A stretch of 64,000 bases of DNA from CBDCXF01 sp965223755. GTDB lineage: Bacteria; Acidobacteriota; Thermoanaerobaculia; Multivoradales; JAHEKO01. Every line of letters begins with the position of its first letter. The first letter of the stretch is position 1. A program made the translations under genes and the position numbers. The notes under the pieces are model-generated. The model made no database searches. It saw nothing but the letters and a program-made list of their open reading frames with translations, and was not told the origin of the DNA. The stretch lies in assembly GCA_965223755.1 (NCBI GenBank), contig CBDCXF010000001.1, forward strand, positions 1 through 64,000. The letters are read 5' to 3'. This document shows, piece after piece, positions 18,027 through 25,608 of this stretch.

Positions 18027-18167
18027 CGGCCGGCATCGGGCGGCAAAATCAGTGCCGCGCGCGGTCCTAAGGACGTTTGGGCATGTGCTATTGTTGAGTT
18101 GTCCTCGGCTTGCGTAGAGCCGAATTCCTAGCAGTAATTTTCAACAACGAAACTCCGGATTCGAGGT

Positions 18168-19232
18168 ATGAAAACGGTCGTACATATTGTAGGAACCGGC
18201 ACGATTGGCGAGCCGCTGATCGGCCTTTTCACCGATTTTCGAAGCTATCTGGGCATCGACGAAGTCACCTTCCACAAGCGTACGCCCCTGGCGTCGGATC
18301 GTTCGCGCATCCAGCATCTGCAAGAACGTGGCGCGCTCCTGGCCACAGACGCAGATCGCAAGTCCGATTTCGAGGCGCTCGGACACACCGTGAGCTTGGA
18401 AGCGGAAGAGGCGATCGCGCGCGCGACGGTGGTCATCGACTGCACCCCCGCCGGCAACGCCAACAAAGAGCGTCAGTACGAGCGCATCGACGGCCCCAAG
18501 GGTTTCTTGGCTCAGGGGAGCGAAGCCGGTTTCGGAAAGCCCTACGCGCGCGGTGTCAACGACGAGATCTTGGTGCCCGGCGAAGATCGGTTCATCCAGA
18601 TCGTCTCTTGCAACACCCACAACATTGCGACGCTCATCAAAACCGTCGCCGATCCGGATGCCGACGGCTTCAACCTAGAGAGCGGCCACTTCGTGTGCAT
18701 GCGTCGCGCCAACGATGTGACGCAAGTGTCCAGCTTCATCCCCGCTCCCTACGTCGGCCGCCACGATGACAACGAGTTCGGTACCCACCACGCGCACGAC
18801 GCTCATCGGGTCTTCGAAACCTTGGGGCAGGACCTCAATTTGTTTTCGAGTGCGGTGAAGATCAACACGCAATACATGCATTCGATCTGGTTCAACCTCA
18901 AATTGAGCCGCGACACCGATCTCGACGAAGTGATGCAGCGTTTGGCTGACAATCCCCGGGTGGCGATGACCGACAAGCAGCACGCCAACCTCATCTTCAG
19001 CTTTGGACGCGACCATGGTTATTACGGGCGCATCCTGTCGCAAACGGTGGTCGTCGCTCCCACCCTGGTCGTACGCCGTAAGCGAGAGGTATGTGGCTTT
19101 TGCTTCACCCCGCAGGACGGCAACTCGCTGCTCTCTTCAGTTGCCGCAGCGTTGTGGCTCATTGACTCCGACCAGGAGTCGGTGACGGAGCGCCTGGAGC
19201 CCCTCACTCGCTGGCTCTATCGCGAGATCTAG
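18168..19232 (+). CDS. Type II (archaeal-like) glyceraldehyde-3-phosphate dehydrogenase-like protein
   Basis: A 354-residue protein. A Rossmann start 'VVHIVGTGTIGEPLIGLF' is followed by 'ATVVIDCTPAGNANKERQY', a segment typical of archaeal-type GAPDH. The catalytic-cysteine region reads 'IQIVSCNTHNIATLIKT', against SCNTTGL in archaeal GAPDH. Later segments 'HAHDAHRVFETLGQDL' and 'NTQYMHSIWFNLKL' keep the general layout. It may be a true phosphorylating GAPDH or a relative acting on another aldehyde phosphate. About 140 non-coding bases precede it. It stands alone on its strand between a Cys-rich protein and RlmD. Confidence 0.65.
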   Translation: MKTVVHIVGTGTIGEPLIGLFTDFRSYLGIDEVTFHKRTPLASDRSRIQHLQERGALLATDADRKSDFEALGHTVSLEAEEAIARATVVIDCTPAGNANKERQYERIDGPKGFLAQGSEAGFGKPYARGVNDEILVPGEDRFIQIVSCNTHNIATLIKTVADPDADGFNLESGHFVCMRRANDVTQVSSFIPAPYVGRHDDNEFGTHHAHDAHRVFETLGQDLNLFSSAVKINTQYMHSIWFNLKLSRDTDLDEVMQRLADNPRVAMTDKQHANLIFSFGRDHGYYGRILSQTVVVAPTLVVRRKREVCGFCFTPQDGNSLLSSVAAALWLIDSDQESVTERLEPLTRWLYREI

Positions 19233-19266
19233 ACCTGCGTTTCCGAATTGCCGGGCGCCGCCACTC

Positions 19267-20502
19267 ATGACCGATCGAGCGGCGCCGTTGCGGCAACTGG
19301 TTTCTGACGACGGCATTCTCGAAGACCTCAAGATCGAAAAACTGGTTGCCGGGGGTGATGGCCTCGGTTTCGCCGCAGGTGTTCCGGTATTCGTGCCGCG
19401 TTCCGCCCCCGGCGATCGCTTGCGCGTGCGCATCGCCGAGCTGCGCCGAGACTATGCTCGCGCCGAAATCGCCGAGATCGTAGAGTCCGGGCGGGACCGT
19501 ATTGCGCCGCGTTGCAGGCACTACCAGAGTTGTGGCGGATGCGACCTGCAGCACCTCGACTATCGAGCTCAAGTGCGCGCCAAAGTCGAGGCCTGCGCCG
19601 AAACTCTGAAACGCCTTGGCCGCCGCGATCTGCCGGCCAAGGTGCGCGTGGTCGCCGGCGACCCCTGGCACTACCGGCTGCGCACGACCCTGCACCGATC
19701 GCGCGCCGATTCCGAACTCAAGGCAACGGATGTTGGGTACTTGGCCGCTGGGAGCCACGATGTGGTGGCTGTTGGTGAGTGCCCGGTTCTCGTTCCTGAG
19801 TTGGAAAACATCGTCCGTCTGTTGCCCGAGTCGCTGGTCGAGCACCCCAGCCGTCGCATCGATCTCGCAGCCGGCGACGGTGGCGCCGTTACCTCATCGC
19901 CGCCTGGCGGCAACGTCGACAGCGGTGCGATTACCGTTGCCGTGGGGGACTTTGAGTACGAGTTTGACGCTCGTTGTTTCTTCCAGACCCATCGCGGATT
20001 GCTGTCGGACCTAGTCGAAGCGGTGGTGCCGGCTCGACGCGGCTCCGAAACGAACCGAGAACACGAGTCGGTCGTCGAACTCTACGCCGGCGTTGGCCTG
20101 TTCACGTTGCCTTTGGCACGGGGCGGCTCGAAAGTGATGGCGGTGGAAGGGGACCGCATTGCCGGCCGCTACCTGAGGCGCAATGCCCGCCGCAACAAAG
20201 TTGACAACGTCGAGGTCGTTTCTCAGGCGGTGGAAACCTGGATCTCCAACCTCAGCTCGAGTGAGGGGGAAGCTTGCGGCCGCATCGTCGTCGATCCGCC
20301 ACGCCGCGGGCTACCGGTTGAGGTTCGTCGCGCCATCAACCGGGCGGCGATTCCCGAGATGACGTATGTGTCGTGTCATCCGGCCACCTTGGCGCGCGAC
20401 CTCCTCGCGTTCTCGACTTATGAAATCGAGGAAATCATTTTCCTCGACCTCTTCCCGCAAACCGGCCATATCGAGACGGTGGTTCACGCCCGCCGTAGCT
20501 GA
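19267..20502 (+). CDS. rlmD: 23S rRNA (uracil-C5)-methyltransferase, RlmD/RumA family
   Basis: A 411-residue protein. An N-terminal TRAM-like region ('GVPVFVPRSAPGDRLRVRIA') and an iron-sulfur Cys cluster (CRHYQSCGGCDLQH) are followed by the methyltransferase domain: SAM motif 'VVELYAGVGLFTLPLA', 'RIVVDPPRRGLP' and the nucleophile motif 'YVSCHPATLARDL'. RlmD usually has SCNPATLARD, so Asn is replaced by His here. An insertion rich in Gly/Ser/Pro (about residues 202-222) lies before the conserved core. It methylates 23S rRNA or tRNA U54-like sites; which one cannot be decided. Confidence 0.9.
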   Translation: MTDRAAPLRQLVSDDGILEDLKIEKLVAGGDGLGFAAGVPVFVPRSAPGDRLRVRIAELRRDYARAEIAEIVESGRDRIAPRCRHYQSCGGCDLQHLDYRAQVRAKVEACAETLKRLGRRDLPAKVRVVAGDPWHYRLRTTLHRSRADSELKATDVGYLAAGSHDVVAVGECPVLVPELENIVRLLPESLVEHPSRRIDLAAGDGGAVTSSPPGGNVDSGAITVAVGDFEYEFDARCFFQTHRGLLSDLVEAVVPARRGSETNREHESVVELYAGVGLFTLPLARGGSKVMAVEGDRIAGRYLRRNARRNKVDNVEVVSQAVETWISNLSSSEGEACGRIVVDPPRRGLPVEVRRAINRAAIPEMTYVSCHPATLARDLLAFSTYEIEEIIFLDLFPQTGHIETVVHARRS

Positions 20503-20551
20503 TGGCCTTAGCTAGCCACTCTAGTCGCGGGCGGCGCTTGGGAAAACGTTG

Positions 20552-20782
20552 TTAGCTGAGCGTGGCGCGAACCGCTTCGGCGACTTCACCCGGCTCGGGG
20601 AAGCGGCCGTTTGAGCGCTTGGAGTAGAGCGACTCGCCGTTCAACTCGACCTCAAAGACTCCGCCGGAGCCTTTGATCAACTCGGCTTCGATGCCGAATT
20701 CTTCTTGAAGTTCTGCTGCCAGACCGGCAGCTCGCGGTTTGTAGTTTCAAACCACGCAGTATTCGATCGTCAGGTTGGACAC
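20552..20782 (-). CDS. SelW/Rdx-family selenoprotein (in-frame UGA = Sec)
   Basis: A 76-residue protein on the minus strand, interrupted by TGA at 20749-20747 (codon 12). Reading through gives 'LTIEYCVV-U-NYKPRAAGLA', the CxxU redox motif of SelT/SelW/SelH proteins. 'LIKGSGGVFEVELNGESLYS' and 'SNGRFPEPGEVAEAV' follow, conserved to the natural stop. The GTG start at 20782 has a near-ideal SD (AGGAGG, 6 bases upstream). A hairpin of bacterial SECIS type starts 15 bases after the UGA. The thioredoxin-like fold is a small thiol/selenol redox protein. SelA, SelB, SelC and SelD must be encoded elsewhere. Ordinary gene finding would miss or truncate it. Confidence 0.93.
20715..20731 (-). promoter_or_regulatory. 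Putative bacterial SECIS hairpin
   Basis: On the minus strand, GCTGCC-GGTCT-GGCAGC forms a perfect 6-bp stem with a 5-base loop that starts GG. The loop begins 22 bases after the UGA. Bacterial SECIS elements have a short apical loop with a G at its start, about 16-37 bases after the Sec codon, so this fits. Confidence 0.8.
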
Positions 20783-20896
20783 TTTTGCCCTCCTAGGAGA
20801 TTTGCGGCCCCATGCCGCAACAGCGGCAAGTCTACCCGCTCGCCCGGATCGATCGCAGACCGCTGGTCCGAAAAGTTGGGCGAAGCTGATTTCTGC

Positions 20897-20928
20897 GAAG
20901 GATTGTAGGAATCGGCGCATCTAACAAG
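20897..20928 (+). promoter_or_regulatory. ECF sigma promoter for the TonB receptor
   Basis: GAAGGAT (20897-20903), a 14-base spacer, then CATCTAACAAG (20918-20928). The identical bipartite motif with the same spacer occurs before the acidic exported protein gene, and a near-identical one before the ECF sigma gene. The leader to the ATG at 21020 is about 85 bases. Confidence 0.85.
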
Positions 20929-21019
20929 CTAAGAGGGCGGTTCGACCGAGCACCTACGAAGCAAGCGAAACGAACGGCATCGGCGAAGGGATCCGATTGA
21001 TACTCTCCTTGGCAGTGAG

Positions 21020-23584
21020 ATGAACAGGCTCCGGCTCTACTGCTTGGTTCTGATGGTTGGCTTTGCAGCGCTGGGTTCGTCCTCCCTCGCGGCGGATCAA
21101 GACGACCACGCAGACCGGATCTTCGCTATACGTCGAGGCCAAAGCCTGCAATCGGCGTTGCAGCGCTTGCAAAAGACCGGCGTTCAACTGGTCTTCACCA
21201 GCGCCTTGATCCGGCCGCAGTTGAAGGTATTGACGGATCCGGAACAGGACCGCGTCGAAGACATTCTTTACGACTTGTTGCTTCCGCACGGGCTAACCGT
21301 GCAGCAAACGGACAGCGATGTCTGGGTTGTGGTCCCAGCGCCGGTGCGCGCCCTGCCCTCGGGGGCGATCGTTGGAAGAGTGATTTCGGTCGAAGACGGG
21401 GCGCCAATTCGAGGAGTTTGGATCACGCTCGATGGCGGCAGCCGCCATCAAACCAGCGACGAATCGGGGCGGTTTCAGGTTTCGGGACTCACTGCCGGCG
21501 CGCGCAAGCTGCGGTTTCGCCGCTCCGGATTCGTCGTGACGGATCTCGGTCCGGTACTGGTTCGACCGGGCGAAGAACGCCACATTGAAATCGCGCTCAA
21601 TCCGGCACCGATCGCCGCCGACACTTTGACGGTGCATCCGAGCCAGATCGGGCTCTTGCAGGAAGATCCGACGCGGCCCTTGGCGTGGGACCAAGAGGAC
21701 ATCAGTACGGTGCCGCAACTGGGCGGAGACTTGTTCCGCTCGCTCTCACTGCTGCCCGGCGTCTCGACCAACGACGTGAGCGCGGAGTTTCGCATCCGCG
21801 GAGGACGCCGCAATGAGACGCTCATTCTTCTCGACGGCCAAGAACTCTACGCTCCATATCATCTGTTCGATTTTGACAATGCCCTCAGCATCGTCGCGCC
21901 CGAAACCGTGGAGGGAATCGATCTCCTCACTGGAGGTTTCTCTGCAAAGCACGGCGACCGTATGTCGGGAGTGGTCGACATCACCACCCGCACGCCCAAG
22001 CAACGCGTGACAACGGTTGGCGTTGGGATTCTCAACGCCCATCTGGCGTCGGCAGGGTTGTTGCCCAACGAGAAGGGTTCGTGGCTGGCGCAGGCACGGC
22101 GGGGATCCATCGACCTGGTGGGCAAGCTGCTGGGCAACGAGAGTCCGTCCTTTTGGGATGGCTTCGCCAAAATGGATCTGCGGCTCAACTCCGCGAATCG
22201 TTTGCGCGCCAACGCGTTGGTGACCGGCGATGACTTGCGCGTGCGCGAGATCCTCGACGACAGTGACAAAGACGTTAGGACCGAGTACAGCACCAACTAC
22301 CTCTGGCTCACACACCAGGCGATCCTCGGTCCCGATTTGCTGTTGGAGACGGCAGTCTCTGTCAGCCGTCTCGACCGCGATCGCCGCGCTGTCGAGATTG
22401 AGGAGGACGTCGCCTTTCGCGTCATCGACGTGCGCGAGCAATCGGTACGGTCGGTGCGCCAAGAGTGGTCCTGGCAGGCAGGGCGCAGGCATGCCGTCTC
22501 GATCGGCATCTGGAACCGTTGGTTCGACACCGAATACGACTACCTCAGCAGCTACGAATTCGATAACGCCCTGGCGGACATTCGCAGCGAAGACTCTGGT
22601 GGGGTGGAATTCCGTCGCGATTTCGATGAGCAGCATCGCAGCATCTTTGTCAGCGACCGCTTTCACGTCTCGGATCCGCTCACCCTGGAAATCGGCCTGC
22701 GCCACGATCGGCATACCCAAACCGATGAGAGCTTGACCAGCCCGAGGCTCAGCTTCGCCTACGCGATCGGTGATTCGGCCGTCTTGCGTGGCGCTTGGGG
22801 CCGCTTCACGCAGAGTCAACGTCCTTACGAATTGTGGGTCCAGGACGGCGATACCCGGTTCTACCCGGTTGAAGAGTCCGCCCAGGTCCTGCTGGGATTC
22901 GAGAAAGCGTTCCCGAAACCGGCTCGGCGAGGGGTTACGGCTTTGCGCGTCGAAGCCTACGAGCGGCGCGGCTCGAACCCATTGCCACGCTATGAGAATC
23001 TCTACGAAGCTTTCAACACGTTTCCCGAGCTGGAGCCAGACCGCGTCCGCATCGAGCCGCAGCGAGGTGTGACCCGCGGGATCGAGGCGACGCTGCACGG
23101 GGATTTCGGAGCCAACACCCAATGGTGGGGGAGCTATACGCTTTCCGAAGCCATCGATCGCATCGACCAGCGGCAGATTCCGCGGTCTTTCGACCAACCC
23201 CACGCTTTGACCTTCGATCTCAACCACCGCTTTGGCGATCGCTGGGCGGTCAATCTTGCTTGGCGATACCACACCGGATGGCCGACGACTCCGATCGGTC
23301 TCACCGAGGTTTCAGAGGACGGCGAAACCAGCTTTGAGCCGCTACTCGGCCACCGCAACAGCGATCGCCTGCCCAACTACCACCGCCTTGACGTCCGTCT
23401 CAGTCGTTCTTGGTCTTGGCGCGACTCCGCGTTGAAGTTCTTTGTCGACGTGCAAAACGTCTATGATCGGGACAACTTGGCGGGCTTTGATATCGAGATC
23501 GATGACGAAGAGGGTCTGCTCGTCACCGAAGACGAGCCATGGGCGGGAATCTTGCCCTCGGCCGGCATCTCGATCGAGTTCTGA
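21020..23584 (+). CDS. TonB-dependent receptor with N-terminal STN and carboxypeptidase-regulatory domains
   Basis: An 854-residue outer-membrane protein. After the signal peptide (1-25) comes an STN/secretin-like domain ('QSLQSALQRLQKTGVQLVFT', about 38-115). A CarboxypepD_reg-like domain follows ('GAIVGRVISVEDGAPIRGVW', about 115-205), then a plug ('FRIRGGRRNETLILLDGQEL') and a barrel ending 'GILPSAGISIEF'. STN-bearing receptors signal to FecR-type regulators, and FecR and ECF sigma genes lie directly beside it. It probably imports an unknown ligand across the outer membrane and reports its arrival. It is convergent with fecR, 16 bases between stops. Confidence 0.92.
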   Translation: MNRLRLYCLVLMVGFAALGSSSLAADQDDHADRIFAIRRGQSLQSALQRLQKTGVQLVFTSALIRPQLKVLTDPEQDRVEDILYDLLLPHGLTVQQTDSDVWVVVPAPVRALPSGAIVGRVISVEDGAPIRGVWITLDGGSRHQTSDESGRFQVSGLTAGARKLRFRRSGFVVTDLGPVLVRPGEERHIEIALNPAPIAADTLTVHPSQIGLLQEDPTRPLAWDQEDISTVPQLGGDLFRSLSLLPGVSTNDVSAEFRIRGGRRNETLILLDGQELYAPYHLFDFDNALSIVAPETVEGIDLLTGGFSAKHGDRMSGVVDITTRTPKQRVTTVGVGILNAHLASAGLLPNEKGSWLAQARRGSIDLVGKLLGNESPSFWDGFAKMDLRLNSANRLRANALVTGDDLRVREILDDSDKDVRTEYSTNYLWLTHQAILGPDLLLETAVSVSRLDRDRRAVEIEEDVAFRVIDVREQSVRSVRQEWSWQAGRRHAVSIGIWNRWFDTEYDYLSSYEFDNALADIRSEDSGGVEFRRDFDEQHRSIFVSDRFHVSDPLTLEIGLRHDRHTQTDESLTSPRLSFAYAIGDSAVLRGAWGRFTQSQRPYELWVQDGDTRFYPVEESAQVLLGFEKAFPKPARRGVTALRVEAYERRGSNPLPRYENLYEAFNTFPELEPDRVRIEPQRGVTRGIEATLHGDFGANTQWWGSYTLSEAIDRIDQRQIPRSFDQPHALTFDLNHRFGDRWAVNLAWRYHTGWPTTPIGLTEVSEDGETSFEPLLGHRNSDRLPNYHRLDVRLSRSWSWRDSALKFFVDVQNVYDRDNLAGFDIEIDDEEGLLVTEDEPWAGILPSAGISIEF

Positions 23585-23600
23585 ACCGCGGATCGCTGGA

Positions 23601-24677
23601 TCATTCCGCCCTGGCGATGTGCAGGCTGGGGCCGTCGACTTCATAGACCAGCCCACTACCGGCGAGCACGGCGTCGAGAACCTCGAAGGGAGTCATGTCG
23701 CGAACCGGGTTGTACACTGTGATCTCCTTTACCCGTTCGGCGAGGTTGTCGGGATGGTAGTCGAGCTGCAGGGCGGTTTCCCGGGCGAACCAGTTGAGGA
23801 ACGCGTCGAGGGATTCACTTTCGAGGGTCGGTACTTGCGTCACTTCCAAAACCCAGTCCCAGGCGGGGCCATACACCGGGATCGGAGTCCGTTGGGTGGC
23901 GCCAGTGGCGTCGACCGCGAGTTCCTCGCCGGAGACTGCAGTTTGGAAAGCGCTGCCGACACCCAGCGCCACCTTGCCTTCGCGGACGCGCACTCGCAGA
24001 CCCTCTTCGCTGTCATCGATGCGGACTTCAAACTGAGTTCCGATATCGCGCACCACGCCGTAACGAGTCACGATTTCGACCGGAGTTGAAGCGTCCTGCG
24101 AGTCAAAGTAAATGGCTCCACGGTTCAGATCCACCTGGTTTTTCTCACTCAACCTCACGGCGGACCCCGCATCGACGCGCAGCAGTCCGCCGCCAGCGAG
24201 CCGTAGCGCGACGCGACCGGCTCCAGTGGATGTGGGCGTCGGCCCGGTCAGGACAAAGGCCGAGTTGCCAACTCCAACGTTGGGTGTCACAGCGGCGTCA
24301 ACATCCAGTGTGTTTGGATTCCCAATGTCAGGATTCTCAGTGTCGGGATTCTCAGCCAACCACACGTCGCCGCTCACCAACTCAACTCGGGCAAAAGGAC
24401 CGGACGTCGGAGCTGAAGTCCTTGCCGGCCAGAAGATAGCGAGAGCGGCGATCACCACGGTTGCGGTGGCGGCGACGGGAAGCAGCCACGACGCGCTTTG
24501 CCGTTTCGAAGGCGCATTGGAGGCCGACCAGTGGTCGGCAACCTGGGCGCGAATCCGCTCCAAGTCCTGGGCTGGAACCTGAGGCCGTCGCCCAGCGCCG
24601 GAAATTAGTTCCTCGATCTCCTGACGTTGGTGAAGCCGGTCGCGGAAGGTATCGTCGATTCGGTCGTCGTTTCTCAT
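23601..24677 (-). CDS. FecR-family anti-sigma/regulatory protein
   Basis: A 358-residue inner-membrane protein. A cytoplasmic N-terminus (about 1-63) and one span (ASWLLPVAATATVVIAALAI) precede a periplasmic FecR domain ('RVALRLAGGGLLRVDAGSAV', 'RYGVVRDIGTQFEVRIDDSE', 'LRVRVREGKVAL'). The C-terminal about 70 residues ('LNWFARETALQLDYHPDNLA', 'GLVYEVDGPSLHIARAE') are STN/DUF4974-like, echoing the STN domain of the neighbouring receptor. Residues 109-123 are three 15-bp-repeat pentapeptides. It lies downstream of the ECF sigma gene on the same strand and probably transduces the receptor signal to it. Confidence 0.9.
   Translation of the reverse strand: MRNDDRIDDTFRDRLHQRQEIEELISGAGRRPQVPAQDLERIRAQVADHWSASNAPSKRQSASWLLPVAATATVVIAALAIFWPARTSAPTSGPFARVELVSGDVWLAENPDTENPDIGNPNTLDVDAAVTPNVGVGNSAFVLTGPTPTSTGAGRVALRLAGGGLLRVDAGSAVRLSEKNQVDLNRGAIYFDSQDASTPVEIVTRYGVVRDIGTQFEVRIDDSEEGLRVRVREGKVALGVGSAFQTAVSGEELAVDATGATQRTPIPVYGPAWDWVLEVTQVPTLESESLDAFLNWFARETALQLDYHPDNLAERVKEITVYNPVRDMTPFEVLDAVLAGSGLVYEVDGPSLHIARAE
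24309..24353 (-). repeat. 15-bp minisatellite, 3 units, fecR-like gene
   Basis: Three 15-bp units encode ENPDT, ENPDI and GNPNT (minus strand). They form a linker after the membrane span and before the FecR domain. Confidence 0.85.
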
Positions 24678-24745
24678 TTTCCTGATCTCGTCATCGGCTT
24701 TATAGTCTCGCTACTAGTTTTCTAGCCTCGCTATTGGCGGTCTCG

Positions 24746-25405
24746 TCACTGGCCGAGAGCCGGGCAGGATTGGAGGTGAGAGGCGGACGGTTCAACCTCC
24801 GTCACGATTCTCTTGTAGTGCTTGCGAAAGGCCTCGCGCGCACGAGTCAGCAGCGATTCGGCGGCCTTGACGCTGAGCTCCAGTCCGGCGGCGATCTCCG
24901 ATACCGTGCGCTGATCGATGTACTTCCATTCCAGAGCTTGAGCGTAGTGCGGCGGCAATGCGTCCAAAGCTGCGTGGACCAGCTGGGCTTTTTCTTGCCG
25001 CTGCAGGTGTCGCTCGGGACTGTCGATGTGCGAACGCAGTTCCGGCTCAACCAGTGTTTCTTCGGCTTGGGTGTATTCCAGCTCCCGTCCGCGCTTGTTC
25101 TGGGCTCGGAAGTGCAGAGCGATTTCGTTGCGGCACACGGCGCACAGCCAGGTGATCAGGGTAGCTTCGCCGCGAAACGTATCCAGTTTCGAAAGTGCTT
25201 TGCACATTGTTTCTTGGACCACCACAACCGTGGCTTCGCGGTCGCCACGAAGACGGGACGACGCAAAGCGGTAAAGCGGCGGGATGTAGGCCTCACTGAA
25301 GTCGTCGAGCGCCGCTGAATCTCCGGCCAGCAGCCGCTGAACCAAGGAACTTTCCCGTCTTTTCGGCGGCAAGTTTTGGTGCGAGGTGGAGCTAGGGGAA
25401 TGCAT
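24746..25405 (-). CDS. ECF-type RNA polymerase sigma factor
   Basis: Up to 219 residues. Region 2 is seen as 'YIPPLYRFASSRLRGDREAT' and 'TWLCAVCRNEIALHFRAQ'. Region 4 is 'LDALPPHYAQALEWKYIDQR' and 'SEIAAGLELSVKAAESLLTR'. The ATG at 25405 would leave only about a dozen bases of leader if transcription starts from the promoter found at 25423-25454. A TTG near 25345 (sequence LVQRLLAGD), preceded by GGGAAAG, may be the real start. It is followed by fecR and faces the acidic exported protein gene. It is predicted to recognise GAAGGAT-N14-YATCTAAYAAG and to drive its own gene. Confidence 0.92.
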   Translation of the reverse strand: MHSPSSTSHQNLPPKRRESSLVQRLLAGDSAALDDFSEAYIPPLYRFASSRLRGDREATVVVVQETMCKALSKLDTFRGEATLITWLCAVCRNEIALHFRAQNKRGRELEYTQAEETLVEPELRSHIDSPERHLQRQEKAQLVHAALDALPPHYAQALEWKYIDQRTVSEIAAGLELSVKAAESLLTRAREAFRKHYKRIVTEVEPSASHLQSCPALGQ

Positions 25406-25422
25406 AGTCGGCGCCTGTCCGA

Positions 25423-25454
25423 CTTATTAGATACGAGGGAGGCCGCGATCCTTC
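25423..25454 (-). promoter_or_regulatory. ECF sigma promoter, autoregulatory copy
   Basis: On the minus strand GAAGGAT (25454-25448), 14 bases, then TATCTAATAAG (25433-25423). It matches the two plus-strand copies except for two C-to-T changes, and it points into the sigma gene. Confidence 0.85.
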
Positions 25455-25505
25455 GCAAAATCGCGATCGTTTCTCATCTCCAATCGAGTGTGGCCGGGCC
25501 GAGGG

Positions 25506-25537
25506 GAAGGATCGCGCTCACCTTGTCATCTAACAAG
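25506..25537 (+). promoter_or_regulatory. ECF sigma promoter for the acidic exported protein
   Basis: GAAGGAT (25506-25512), a 14-base spacer, then CATCTAACAAG (25527-25537). Both elements are identical to those before the TonB receptor, whereas the spacers are unrelated in sequence. Confidence 0.85.
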
Positions 25538-25608
25538 GTACGCCTCGCAGATCGCGCGGTGCCAGCGCTTGATGACCAGCGCTCTGCACATAGAAAGGAG
25601 AACCAAAA

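Noticed and set aside
18083..18170. ATG TGC TAT TGT TGA, a possible second CxC-U selenoprotein start
   Set aside because: Downstream of the TGA the frame runs into the shifted GAPDH-like gene with no family similarity, no SD and no SECIS-like hairpin.
21746..23272. 508-codon minus-strand frame opposite the TonB receptor
   Set aside because: Antisense shadow; the plus strand carries complete receptor motifs throughout.
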